Below are positions 53,230-62,511 of a DNA stretch of 64,000 nucleotides, one piece after another. Below the pieces are notes generated by a model. That model did not search any database. It had not been told where the DNA came from and saw nothing but the letters and a program-made list of their open reading frames with translations. The DNA is from Gammaproteobacteria bacterium. Its GTDB lineage: Bacteria > Pseudomonadota > Gammaproteobacteria > Pseudomonadales > Azotimanducaceae. The first letter of the stretch is position 1; the number at the start of each line of letters is the position of its first letter. The stretch is from NCBI GenBank assembly GCA_026708185.1, contig JAPOVK010000016.1, forward strand, positions 124,001 through 188,000, in the 5' to 3' direction. A program made the translations under genes and the position numbers.

Positions 53230-54879
53230 TCAGACGATCTTCCCGGGCCTCGCGTCCGTGTAGCCTTCCGCGCCGTACACCACCTCGCCGTTGACCAGCA
53301 CCCTGTCGAAGCCCTCGGCCCTGCGAACGTAGCGCCGCGCTTCGCCGGGGAAGTCGTCGACGAACTCCTCCTTGGTGATGGCCACCCGGTCGGCGTCGAA
53401 GATCACGACGTCGGCGGCCCGACCCGCTTCCAGCGTGCCACGGTCCCGGATGCCCCAGTCGCGGGCAACTTCGCCGGTCATGCGATGAATGCCCCGTTCC
53501 AGGGTCATGGTTCCGGACTCGCGGACGAAGTGGGACAGCAGGTAGGTGGTGTCGCCGGTGCCGCAGAACTGCGTGATGTGGGCGCCGGCATCCGACGCGC
53601 CGAAGTGGCAAAGCGGACTGTCGATCAAGCGCGCCACCGCGTCCTGGTCGGCATTCACCACGCCCGCGAGCTTGAACTCGGTGTCGAGATCGTCCTTGAG
53701 GGACAGGTCGAGCACGACCTCGCCGATCCTCTTGCCCTCGGCTTGCGCGATCTCGGCGACGGTGCGGCCCTGGTAGCGCTCGTTCTCCGCGGACTTCACG
53801 TCCCCGACGCGCATGTTGGCGATACCGAAGATGCTGCCTTCGCGGGGGACCATCTCCTCCACCAACGCGTCGCGGTTGGCAGGGTCGCCGAACTTGGCTG
53901 CGCGCTCGCTCGACGGGAGATTCATGATCTCCTTCCAGGTCGGATAGCCGAAGAGCAGCATGCTGGTCTCCGACAGGCGCATGTTCATGTCGAACGTCCG
54001 CGGCATGGTCTGGCCGTACACCCGCGCGCCCCGCTCGTGCTGCTCGGTCAACGCCCGAACCTGGTCGTCCAGGGCGCGACCGCCCGAGCCGAGAACGGGC
54101 TGCAGGCTGCAGGGGATGTTGGCGGCCAAGCTGATGTCGCCAAGCTCGCGAATGTTGTCGAGCAGCTGTTCGGGGTCGACGATGTACGGCACGACCTGCC
54201 AAACGCCCCGGCCGCTCGCCGACATCGCTTTCGCCAGCGCCAGTTTCTCGTCGATCTCCGCGTACCGGCTCGGCACGGGCCGTCCCTCCTCGTCCATGTC
54301 GAGGTAGGAACTCGATATGCCGAGCGCGCCGGCCGCCATCGCCTCCTCGACGATGTCGCACATGGCGTCGATCTCGGTGGCCGTCGCGGCACGTTCCTGG
54401 CTCGCCTTGCCCATGACGTAGGCGCGCACGGCCGAGTGGCCGATCAGCGCACCGACGTTGACGCCGAGCTTCCCGCGGATGAAGTCGAGGTATTCGGGAA
54501 AGGTCTCCCAGCACCACGGCACGGCAGCATCGAAGGTTGGCTTCTTGATGTCCTCGATGACCTGGAACATCGAGATGAGCTTCGCCGCGCCGTCGGGCTT
54601 GACCGGCGCCAGTGACAGCGAGCAGTTGCCGATCACCACCGTGGTGACGCCATGCTCCAGCGACGGCGTCGCGAGGCCGTCCCAGCACAGTTGCGGATCG
54701 AAATGCGTATGGATGTCGATGAAGCCTGGGCTGACGACCCGCCCGGCGGCGTCGATGACGCGTTCTGGCGACTCGACGTTGTCGACGATCTTGCCGTCGT
54801 GGATGAAGAGGTCGCGTTGGACCGGGGCTGCGCCCGTGCCGTCTACGACCAGGCCGTTCCTGATTGCGGTGGTAGTCAC
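53230..54879 (-). CDS. N-acyl-D-amino-acid deacylase-like amidohydrolase
   Basis: The product is a 549-residue metal-dependent hydrolase of the amidohydrolase superfamily. Metal ligands start with His57-x-His59 in GFIDIHTHFDPQL, and the D-aminoacylase-type features TPSLEHGVTTVVIGNCSLSL, LGISSSYLDMDEEGRPVPS and DAGAHITQFCGTGDTTYLLS follow. GTLEAGRAADVVIFDADRV is the C-terminal composite domain. The enzyme should cleave N-acyl-D-amino acids or cyclic amides. No signal peptide is seen, so it acts in the cytoplasm. It is fourth in the minus-strand run from 59856 to 51798. Confidence 0.9.
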   Translation of the reverse strand: MTTTAIRNGLVVDGTGAAPVQRDLFIHDGKIVDNVESPERVIDAAGRVVSPGFIDIHTHFDPQLCWDGLATPSLEHGVTTVVIGNCSLSLAPVKPDGAAKLISMFQVIEDIKKPTFDAAVPWCWETFPEYLDFIRGKLGVNVGALIGHSAVRAYVMGKASQERAATATEIDAMCDIVEEAMAAGALGISSSYLDMDEEGRPVPSRYAEIDEKLALAKAMSASGRGVWQVVPYIVDPEQLLDNIRELGDISLAANIPCSLQPVLGSGGRALDDQVRALTEQHERGARVYGQTMPRTFDMNMRLSETSMLLFGYPTWKEIMNLPSSERAAKFGDPANRDALVEEMVPREGSIFGIANMRVGDVKSAENERYQGRTVAEIAQAEGKRIGEVVLDLSLKDDLDTEFKLAGVVNADQDAVARLIDSPLCHFGASDAGAHITQFCGTGDTTYLLSHFVRESGTMTLERGIHRMTGEVARDWGIRDRGTLEAGRAADVVIFDADRVAITKEEFVDDFPGEARRYVRRAEGFDRVLVNGEVVYGAEGYTDARPGKIV

Positions 54880-54963
54880 TTAACCTCTCCCCTCACCAAT
54901 GCGCGCCTGACCGAAGCCTACCACCCCGACGGGACGCGCGGAGCGAGTTCTCAGGCCGTCTGC

Positions 54964-55389
54964 TCAGGGACCTGGTGGGTCGATCGCCACCGTTGCGCCC
55001 ATCCGACGGAATCCCGTCAGCGCGTCGCTGATGACCTCGTAGTCCACCAGCATGCCGTCGCGGAGCCGGAAGATGCTCGCAACACGCACTTCGAGGGTCC
55101 CGCCGGTCGGCGGAACCGCGTACATGTCGGTCGAGTGCGTTGCGCGCCAGGTCCAGATGCCGACCACTTCGTCATCGGAGGCGATCACCCGCTCGACGGT
55201 CAACTCGACGTCCTTGTTGCGCTCCCGGAAACTCGTCACGTGGGCCACCAGCCCAGCCTTGCCGGGGATGGACTGGGTGTGGTCCACCATGTCGTCGGCC
55301 GCCAACTCGTCGATCACCTCGAGCTTCCCTTGGGCGACCACCTCCGTCAGGTAGCGGCGCATCACTTCTTCGGATCTTTGTTGGGTCAT
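54964..55389 (-). CDS. SnoaL-like/ester cyclase family protein
   Basis: The product is a 141-residue protein of the NTF2-like fold. RYLTEVVAQGKLEVIDELAA then DDMVDHT, a pocket lined by HVTSFRERNKDVELTVERVI and GIWTWRATHSTDMYAVPPTG then GTLEVRVASIFRLRDG match SnoaL-type ester cyclases. Most environmental homologues have no proven activity and may act as hydrolases or isomerases. It lies 18 bp after the DUF1501 gene and 84 bp before the amidohydrolase gene. The pattern is clear but the reaction is open. Confidence 0.85.
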   Translation of the reverse strand: MTQQRSEEVMRRYLTEVVAQGKLEVIDELAADDMVDHTQSIPGKAGLVAHVTSFRERNKDVELTVERVIASDDEVVGIWTWRATHSTDMYAVPPTGGTLEVRVASIFRLRDGMLVDYEVISDALTGFRRMGATVAIDPPGP

Positions 55390-55407
55390 CCGTTGGTCTC
55401 CTCACCC

Positions 55408-56709
55408 CTAGCCGAAAAACCGGAAGTGCTCCGTATTCGGAAAGGGAAACAGCTCGGCGACAGGCGAGTTCTCGAGGCCGAGATGTCGACGCAGCGCCTG
55501 GTGTACGTGTTTCGGATAGATGATCGTGCCGTCGGCGTCGTCTCGGCGCCGGGTCGTGGGGTTGATCTTCTGGGCGAAGTGCAACGCGTCGGTCTCTCCC
55601 ACGGCGCGGTTGGTCCAGGACTGATTCTTTTCCATGATGACGAAACTGCCGATGGGCCAGTGGTCCTTGCCGTCTTCCGCGTTGTAGTGGTTGGTGCGGG
55701 CGAAGTCGGAGCCCATGACGACCACGAGGCGGTCCGCAACGCCATGCGTTTCCGCGTACTCCCACAGGTAGTCGACGCTTTCGGTCAACGCGCCTAGCAG
55801 CCAGTGCTGCTTGGGGTCGTTGCTCCTGTGGGTGTCGAAGCCGCCCAGGTAGAGGTCGGCGCTCACCGCGACCCCTGTGCGGAACGCCAGCACCGTCAAC
55901 TGCGCCTGTCGCTTGAGCCCGTTCCAGAAGTTGTCGCCGTCGTAGGCGTATCGCACATCGCGCTCCAGCTCGTCTTCGCCGGGCAAGGCATCGGCATAGC
56001 GCTTGAGTCCCTCGGTCGCGGTCGCCGAGAGCGCCGAGGCGTAGTGTCTGCGGTTGCGCGCCTGGCGCGGCAGCAAGCCCGGCGCCTCGTTCAGGCGGGC
56101 GATCCGCCGGGCGCGGTAGTCCTGCAGCGCGGACCACTCGTCCGGTCGGAGAATCTCCTCGTTGTCCCAGATCTGATTGGTATAGGCCAACCCCTGGATC
56201 CGGTCCGCGTCCGATAGGCGCGTGAAGCGCGTGACGCCTTGGGTGGCGGCGAAGCCGCCGAAGTTGAGGTAAGCCAGCGGCTTGTCGGGCGAATGCTGGG
56301 CCGCCAAGAGGGCGGTCATGGTGGGGAAGCCTTCGGCGTTCCGACCGCTCCAGTTGTGCAGGACACCCGTGGCATGGGAGTTGGTCTGCGCATCTACGCC
56401 GTTTATGACCAGCGTGCGGTCGTGGTACTTCCGGAAGAAGGCGGCGTTGCCGGCAACCGGCGCGTAGCGGATCCCACCGGCCTCCTCGACGTCACCGCTT
56501 TCGGCCCAATGATTGATGATGGGCTCGCCGGGCGTATTCGTCTTGGGATCGCAGAAACTGGTCGGATCCCAGGCGCCATCCGCCTGGATGAATACGAAGA
56601 ACCGCCCGGCATAGTCGTCGGCGTACGCCAGCGGCAAACGGAAGCCCGCCCATGCGCCGACAGTCCCCCCGGCCAGGCCCTTAAGCGCGTTGCGTCGGTT
56701 CATCTGCAT
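55408..56709 (-). CDS. DUF1501-like secreted protein (Tat signal)
   Basis: The product is a 433-residue protein with a twin-arginine-type leader (NRRNALKGLAGGTVGAWAGF). FFVFIQADGAWDPTSFCDP, DALLNGVDAQTNSHATGV-type (here VINGVDAQTNSHATGVLHNW) and RLVVVMGSDFARTNHYNAED then GKDHWP match the DUF1501 alkaline-phosphatase-like family, common in planctomycetes and marine bacteria and usually encoded beside a DUF1800 or c-type cytochrome partner. The metal-site aspartate and histidines (GSDFART, KDHWP) are present. It follows the two-heme-motif gene by 24 bp, the typical pairing. Function unknown. Confidence 0.82.
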   Translation of the reverse strand: MQMNRRNALKGLAGGTVGAWAGFRLPLAYADDYAGRFFVFIQADGAWDPTSFCDPKTNTPGEPIINHWAESGDVEEAGGIRYAPVAGNAAFFRKYHDRTLVINGVDAQTNSHATGVLHNWSGRNAEGFPTMTALLAAQHSPDKPLAYLNFGGFAATQGVTRFTRLSDADRIQGLAYTNQIWDNEEILRPDEWSALQDYRARRIARLNEAPGLLPRQARNRRHYASALSATATEGLKRYADALPGEDELERDVRYAYDGDNFWNGLKRQAQLTVLAFRTGVAVSADLYLGGFDTHRSNDPKQHWLLGALTESVDYLWEYAETHGVADRLVVVMGSDFARTNHYNAEDGKDHWPIGSFVIMEKNQSWTNRAVGETDALHFAQKINPTTRRRDDADGTIIYPKHVHQALRRHLGLENSPVAELFPFPNTEHFRFFG

Positions 56710-56733
56710 CGCTGTCGCCTTCGTATTCCAAGT

Positions 56734-59700
56734 TCACAGATGGAGGTAACGGTAGTCGGTCATCAGGAAAGCCATCACCACCGCCCAGGTTTGGGCGACA
56801 TGGTAGGGGTCAGGCGTGGCGCCAATGATCTCCTCCGCTCGCTCCCAGTCCACCCAGCGCCAACCAGCGCCGTTCCCACGCAGGGGCTGCTCCTCCACGA
56901 TCCCCTCGAAAAAGCCCTGGTCCACATGCAATAGACACCTGCCGGCCGGCCAATCGCACAGCCTCGTGTCGCCGGCAGCGCGCCTCTGCTCCCAAACGTC
57001 GACGAAGAGCCCATACGCTTCATCCACATCGGGGGAGGCGGTTGAGGCACGTATCCCCAGCAGATCCCAATGCAGGGCGGCCAGCCGGGCCTTGATCCGA
57101 TTGGCAGCGCGAGGTTGGATGGTGTCGGTCTCGACGGCCACGGACAGCTTGGGCAACTCGCCGTCGAGTCGCTCGCCCCAGAGAACGATCTCGAGACGGT
57201 ATTCGCCGTCCGCCGCGATCTCGAGCGGGAAGCGCAGCATGGCACCCTCACAGCCGTGGAACTGATAGGCGTCGTCTGTGAAATGGCCGCAGTCTCCCGA
57301 GTGGCTCACGTCATAGTCCCCGAGTTCCTCCAGTTCCGCGGTCGCGGCAAGATTCCCTGCCGGGTCGAAGACATCCACGCGGTCCACCCACAGGTGACGG
57401 CCTTGGCGCCGCTCCTCGTCCCAGCGCCCGTTCAGGAATGCAAGACTCACGGTCTTGGTTCCGCGCTGCATGGGGCCGGCAACCGTGAGCGTCTCCGGCA
57501 CTTCCCGGGAACCGCGGACTGCCACGACGCGGCCAGCCTCCGCCGCCGGCGAGCGCCGGACATCCACGCCGCGCAAGAGCTTCCGATCCTCGTTCGCCAG
57601 CAGGTAGAGCTCCTTGAGGACAACCATGCGGCTGAGCTCCACGGCGTGGCGCTGCGCGACCGACGCCATCAGCGGCGTCATGTCGCGGGCGCGCTCGGTG
57701 ACGCCAGCCGAGTCGATGCCACCGTAGAGCAGCCGGTAGTCCCGCCCCAGATGTCCTTGGCGGTAGGCGAACTGCTTTGCGGGGTGGGGGCGGATTCGAC
57801 CCCACTCTACGCCGGTGATGGCGGCGGTCTTGCGGCTGAGTTCCTCGGGCGTGAGCAGGCGCTCCAAGCCCGCATCGCGCAGCGCATCGCGACGAATCGG
57901 GCTGTCGTCCAGCGCGGTGCCCACGCGGAACCACGGGGACAGCACTAGGTCCGTCAGCAGGTTCTTCAGGATGTACGGCCTGCGGCCATTGACGCCATCG
58001 CGGAAACGGCCGGCAAGTCGGGAGACCTCGGTGGCCTGGGCATTGGCAGCCAGAAGACGACCCTCAAAGCCAGCGTCGTTCGGGTCTTCAGGCGCCGTCG
58101 TCACCTCGGCCCCCATCACGGCCGGCCACCAGAACTTCACGGCGGACTCGGCGAAACGCGGATCGGCGGTGATTTCATCTGCCAGCCAGCGCAGGCTGAG
58201 GTCCGCGTCCGGGGCGAAGTGTCCGTCGAAACCGGGTAAGCGCATATCGCGATACCAGGTGTCGCCTTCCACGTAGAGCGACTCCGAACCGTCCGGCGGG
58301 TTCTTGTAGAACTCGTCGAGCGAGTCCATGCCGCCGTAGTTCTCGCGGTAGTAGCCCTCGTCGCCGTAGTTCTGGAAGGCGCCCGCGACCGGGTCGAGAA
58401 CCGCGTGGCAAACCGTGCAGGCACCGTTGTGCATGGTGGGATTGTCGGTGTCGGCGAGAGCGACCGGGTCCGTCGTCCGTGGCGCCGATTTCTCCACGTC
58501 GAGCCCTAGGAAGTGGTAGTAGGTCCAGCGTGCCCGCGCGCGGTTGCGGTTCGTCGCGGTGCTCGGATAGCGATGCAGGAAGGCGTTGGTGTTGAGGATG
58601 CCGGCGTGGGGGATGTCCATCCTCAAGTTGCCGTTGGCGATGATCCGCAGGCCGAACTCCTGGCTGAACCGCGTGACCTTGGACCGGTGCTTGCCGTAGT
58701 AGGCGTAGATCTCCGACGGTCGGAACTCGAGCGGATCATCTCTGTTCTCGAACTCCGTCTTGGCCCCGTAGATCTCGGCTGCAAAGGGATTGGCCATGAT
58801 GTAGTCGGCGGTGAGTATCTCCGTGTAGGGAAGATCGTTTTCCACGACATGGGCTATCAGTTCCAGCGGTGCCCGCGCAACCCCGTACTGCACCGCGCGG
58901 TACCACCGACTCCCATAGAACGCGTTGCCGTAACGCTGTCGCCCTTCGTACATGAGCTGCGCCAGCCGCACGAAATACTCGTCGTTGGGCTCTATGACAC
59001 GCCAGACGTGCTTGTCGGTCAGCAACCGGTCGTTGGCCGAGCGCACTAGGAAATCGTGAAACGCTTTTCCCTGCATCAGGTCGCGGATTGCGCGGCGGAT
59101 GCCCACCTCGCCGGTCGCGATTGAGTCGAGCTCGGCGGAAGTCGGATTCCTGCCGGCGAAGAGGAGCGCGGCGCGTCGAAACGTGGCCTCAAGGGGCGCC
59201 ATTCGCACGGTGTCGAACAGCGTCTCCGGCGTCACGGTCGCACCAGCAAGCTCCTCGCCGAGCAGGCCGAGCCACGTGCTCATGTGTCCGAATCCGGCAG
59301 AACCGGCCCGAAGCTGGATGCCGCCCCCGTGCGAGACCCCCTGGACCTTGTTGAGGAGCAGTTCCGCGCCGTCGTCGACGAGGCCCAGGAAATCGGCAAC
59401 AACCCCCTGGTTTCGCTCGCGATGCGAGGCGCTTGATCCCGCCGCGAAGACGATGCGCGTATTCCCCGACGCGCCGCCTTCGACGTGGCAGGTGACGCAT
59501 TGGTCCTGGACGATCGGGGAGATGTGCTCGTCGAAATAGCTGCTCGCCGACTCCCCCGTCGCCGACGAGAACGCGATGCGGGGAATCACCCGCGCCGGCG
59601 TTTCGGACACTTTGCGCCCAAGCCACACGTGGGGCGGCCGAGGCACGGGCTGCATCGTCGATGGGTCAGGACTACGCAGGTGCGCCGGGTGGAATGCTGC

Positions 59701-59856
59701 CTTCGCGGCTTGGGCGGCACGCAAAGACTCCGCTGCCTGCTCGAAGGCAGTTCGTTCCCCGCGCTGCGTTGCGTCTTGGGCGTACGCGGCGGGGCAGGTT
59801 CCGAAGGCCGTGGCCAGCCCTGCGACAACGCAGCGGCGCCACCACCGGGAACGCAT
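56734..59856 (-). CDS. Large secreted protein with two CxxCH heme motifs (DUF1588/PSCyt-like)
   Basis: From the ATG at 59856, with AGGAGG seven bases upstream, the product is 1040 residues with a signal peptide (RRCVVAGLATAFGTCPAAYA). Heme-attachment motifs are CVTCH (Cys120-His124) and CTVCH (Cys480-His484). The second lies in NGACTVCHAVLDPVAGAFQN, which resembles DUF1588 segments. The region after the first motif (VVADFLGLVDDGAELLLNKV, then QGVSHGGG) is the same module that follows CVDCH in the protein at 10307. A C-terminal beta-rich region (VDVFDPAGNLAATAELEELG) may bind carbohydrate. Such proteins are thought to be surface or periplasmic redox partners in polymer breakdown. The open frame continues to 60192, but the upstream part is unrelated. 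Confidence 0.82.
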   Translation of the reverse strand: MRSRWWRRCVVAGLATAFGTCPAAYAQDATQRGERTAFEQAAESLRAAQAAKAAFHPAHLRSPDPSTMQPVPRPPHVWLGRKVSETPARVIPRIAFSSATGESASSYFDEHISPIVQDQCVTCHVEGGASGNTRIVFAAGSSASHRERNQGVVADFLGLVDDGAELLLNKVQGVSHGGGIQLRAGSAGFGHMSTWLGLLGEELAGATVTPETLFDTVRMAPLEATFRRAALLFAGRNPTSAELDSIATGEVGIRRAIRDLMQGKAFHDFLVRSANDRLLTDKHVWRVIEPNDEYFVRLAQLMYEGRQRYGNAFYGSRWYRAVQYGVARAPLELIAHVVENDLPYTEILTADYIMANPFAAEIYGAKTEFENRDDPLEFRPSEIYAYYGKHRSKVTRFSQEFGLRIIANGNLRMDIPHAGILNTNAFLHRYPSTATNRNRARARWTYYHFLGLDVEKSAPRTTDPVALADTDNPTMHNGACTVCHAVLDPVAGAFQNYGDEGYYRENYGGMDSLDEFYKNPPDGSESLYVEGDTWYRDMRLPGFDGHFAPDADLSLRWLADEITADPRFAESAVKFWWPAVMGAEVTTAPEDPNDAGFEGRLLAANAQATEVSRLAGRFRDGVNGRRPYILKNLLTDLVLSPWFRVGTALDDSPIRRDALRDAGLERLLTPEELSRKTAAITGVEWGRIRPHPAKQFAYRQGHLGRDYRLLYGGIDSAGVTERARDMTPLMASVAQRHAVELSRMVVLKELYLLANEDRKLLRGVDVRRSPAAEAGRVVAVRGSREVPETLTVAGPMQRGTKTVSLAFLNGRWDEERRQGRHLWVDRVDVFDPAGNLAATAELEELGDYDVSHSGDCGHFTDDAYQFHGCEGAMLRFPLEIAADGEYRLEIVLWGERLDGELPKLSVAVETDTIQPRAANRIKARLAALHWDLLGIRASTASPDVDEAYGLFVDVWEQRRAAGDTRLCDWPAGRCLLHVDQGFFEGIVEEQPLRGNGAGWRWVDWERAEEIIGATPDPYHVAQTWAVVMAFLMTDYRYLHL

Positions 59857-60055
59857 GACCGCCCTCCTGACCCCAACGGCGTAAGAGCATACGCGCTGTG
59901 GCCGCAGGTGCAAGCCGCCGGGTGCGCCCCGTTGCCGCTTGGCGGTGTCGGGTAGCGCGTGGAATGTGCGAGCATCGCGCCGCGATGGGAACCACCGCAA
60001 CCACGCAGCAAGCCGAGGCCGCCCATGGTGTGCGACCGTCCGGCGGAGGGGCACC

Positions 60056-61024
60056 ATGAATCCGGAGGAACGGCGCGCCATGATTGCGGATGCGTCGAAG
60101 ACGGAACTGCACATACACGTCGAGGGCTCGTTGGAGCCGGAGCTCGCCCTCGACCTTGCACGCCGGAACGAGCTGGCGTTGCCGTACCGCAACGTACGCG
60201 AGGCCCGTGCGGCCTACGCGTTCACGGACTTGCAGGACTTCCTGGACATCTACTACGCGGGCATGGGCGTTCTCTACACGCCGAGAGACTTCTACGAGGT
60301 GGCGATCGCGTACTTGCGCCGGGCACACGCCGACCACGTGTTGCATGTGGAGATGTTCTTCGATCCGCAGGCGCACACGCCGCGCACCACGTTCGACTCG
60401 GTCATGCGCGGCCTCACCGTAGCCGCGGACGAGGCGCGCGGCTGGGGCATGACGGTGTCGCTTATTCTCTGCTTCCTGCGCCATCTCTCGGAGAAGGAGG
60501 CATTCGAGACGCTCGAGAACGCAGAACGGTACCGCGACGAGTTGCTCGGGGTCGGCCTGGATTCGACCGAGGTCGGCAACCCGCCGGAGAAGTTCCGCAA
60601 CGTGTTCGCAGCCGCGCGCGACATGGGCCTGCGCCTCACCGCCCACGCCGGCGAGGAGGGCCCGCCGGAGTATGTCTGGCAGGCGCTGGACGTTCTCGGC
60701 GTTGACCGCATCGACCACGGCAACCGGGCAATTGAGGATCCCGCCCTGGTGGCGCGGCTCGCGCGGGACCGGGTACCGCTCACCGTCTGCCCGCTGTCCA
60801 ACCTCAAGCTCGGCGTTGTCGACGACCTGCGCGACCATCCGCTGCGGCGCATGTTGGACGCCGGGCTGATGGCCACGGTGAACTCGGACGATCCGGCCTA
60901 CTTCGGTGGCTACATCAACGACAACTTCGTGCGGGTGGCTGACGCGCTCGATCTCTCCCTAGACGAACTCGAGCAGCTCTTCCGCAACTCCTTCCTGGCT
61001 TCGTTGGGGATACCGATGCCGTGA
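60056..61024 (+). CDS. Adenine deaminase (adenosine-deaminase-like, AAH1/PA0148 type)
   Basis: The product is a 322-residue zinc hydrolase. Zinc ligands start at His19-x-His21 in ELHIHVEGSLEPE, and further ligands and catalytic residues are in TAHAGEEGPPEYVWQAL, RIDHGNRAIEDP and VNSDDPAYFGGYINDNF. LCFLRHLSEKEAFETLENAE and LDSTEVGNPPEKF mark the adenine deaminase branch (yeast Aah1, Pseudomonas PA0148), which converts adenine to hypoxanthine, rather than adenosine deaminase proper. GGAGGGG precedes the ATG at 60056. The frame extends to 59939 without similarity. Confidence 0.9.
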   Translation: MNPEERRAMIADASKTELHIHVEGSLEPELALDLARRNELALPYRNVREARAAYAFTDLQDFLDIYYAGMGVLYTPRDFYEVAIAYLRRAHADHVLHVEMFFDPQAHTPRTTFDSVMRGLTVAADEARGWGMTVSLILCFLRHLSEKEAFETLENAERYRDELLGVGLDSTEVGNPPEKFRNVFAAARDMGLRLTAHAGEEGPPEYVWQALDVLGVDRIDHGNRAIEDPALVARLARDRVPLTVCPLSNLKLGVVDDLRDHPLRRMLDAGLMATVNSDDPAYFGGYINDNFVRVADALDLSLDELEQLFRNSFLASLGIPMP

Positions 61025-61095
61025 GGCACGGCCAGAAAGAACGCTCGCCCCGGTAGGCCAGATCGCCGTTGGCGTCTGCGTGCGATACTCGGCCA

Positions 61096-62474
61096 ATGCG
61101 CTTCTTCAACACTGCTGGTCCGGTCGAGCCCGAGATGCACTACTGCGTGCCACCCTTGGCACGTCTGGACGTGGACGAGCTCCTGCTGCTCATCCAACAG
61201 CGGAAGTACTTCGTCCTGCACGCGCCCCGGCAGACGGGAAAGACGTCAGCACTGCTCGCGCTGCGCGACGCGTTGAACGCCGACGACGAGTACCGGTGCG
61301 CATATGTCAACGTCGAGGGAGGGCAATCGGCGCGAGAGGACGTCGGCGCCGCGATGCGCGCCATCTTGAGCGCCCTGGCACGAAGCGCGCGCGAGACGCT
61401 CAACGACGGGTTCGTCGCCGAGGTCTGGCCCGACATTCTCGACACCGCCGGCCCGCACGACGCCCTGCGCGAACTGCTGGCGCGTTGGTGCGAGTCGAGC
61501 CCCAGACCGCTGGTCCTCATGTTCGACGAGATCGACGCGCTGGTCGGCGACACGCTGATCGCGGTGCTGCGCCACGCTCCGCGCCGGCTATCCGGAACGC
61601 CCGGGGCGTTTCCCGCAGAGCGTCGTCTTGTGCGGCGTCAGGGACGTGCGCGACTATCGGATCCAGTCGTCTGCCGAGAACGCGGTCATCGCCGGAGGGA
61701 GTGCCTTCAACATCCGCGCCGAGTCCCTGCGGCTCGGCGACTTCTCTCCAAACGATGTCCAATCCTTGCTTGCCCAGCACACCACGGAAACCGGCCAGGA
61801 ATTCACCGGCGACGCCCAGGCCGCAATCTGGGAGCTGACCCGGGTCAGCCGTGGTTGGTCAACGCCATCGCCTTCGAGGCGTCTTTCAAGGACCGCACTG
61901 GGCGTGATCGCGATCACGCAATCTCAGCAGATGCGATCCAGGATGCCCGGAAATGGGTATCCACCACGACGCGGCCTGGTACGTAGGCGCCGACGGCGAG
62001 CTACGGGTCGACGACTTGCTGGCCGCGTTCCAGGAGTTCTTCCGCGAGCACTCGGAGCACTGGGTGGAGCGTTTCCAGTACAAGGAAGCCGGACCGCAGT
62101 TGCTGCTGCAGGCATTTCTCCAGCGCATTGTTAACGGTGGCGGACGGATTGAGCGCGAGTACGGCCTTGGCCGGATGAGGACGGACCTCCTGCTGTTGTG
62201 GCCGGCCCAAGGGGAGGACGCAAAGGCCGGGACGCGGCAAGGCCCGTCTTCGCAGCACCAGAAAGTGGTCATCGAGTGCAAGGTGCTGCACCGGAACCTG
62301 GACCGCACGGTCCGCGACGGTCTCGAACAGACGTGTGAATACATGGACCGATGCGGCGCCGCCGAAGGGCACCTGGTGGTCTTCGACCGAACCGAAGGCA
62401 AGCCATGGAGCGAGAAGCTCTTCCGCCGCGACGAGGAACAACACGGCGTGCCGATTACGGTCTGGGGAATGTGG
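61096..62474 (+). pseudogene. Frameshifted AAA-ATPase with C-terminal nuclease-like domain
   Basis: The family begins RFFNTAGPV(E/R)PE and this copy does so from the ATG at 61096, with Walker A APRQTGKT at residues 43-50 and Walker B LVLMFDEIDAL. It is then broken three times. A one-base insertion near 61574-61577 moves the family sequence into the next frame (YPERPGRFPQSVVLCGVRDV). A lost G near 61841-61844 (ELTR to QPWLVNAIAFEASF) moves it back. Another lost G near 61949-61951 (AIQDAR to MGIHHDAAWYVG) shifts it again. The C-terminal part (GRIEREYGLGRMRTDLLLLW, VVIECKV) is PD-(D/E)XK-like. The last frame lacks its expected stop and runs on to 62831. Confidence 0.75.
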
Positions 62475-62511
62475 TCACGCAGGGCCAGCCGCTCGTGGGC
62501 ACCACGGTCGG

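Noticed and set aside
59672-60838. 388-codon minus-strand frame antisense to adenine deaminase
   Set aside because: It is an antisense shadow; the adenine deaminase motifs are complete on the plus strand.
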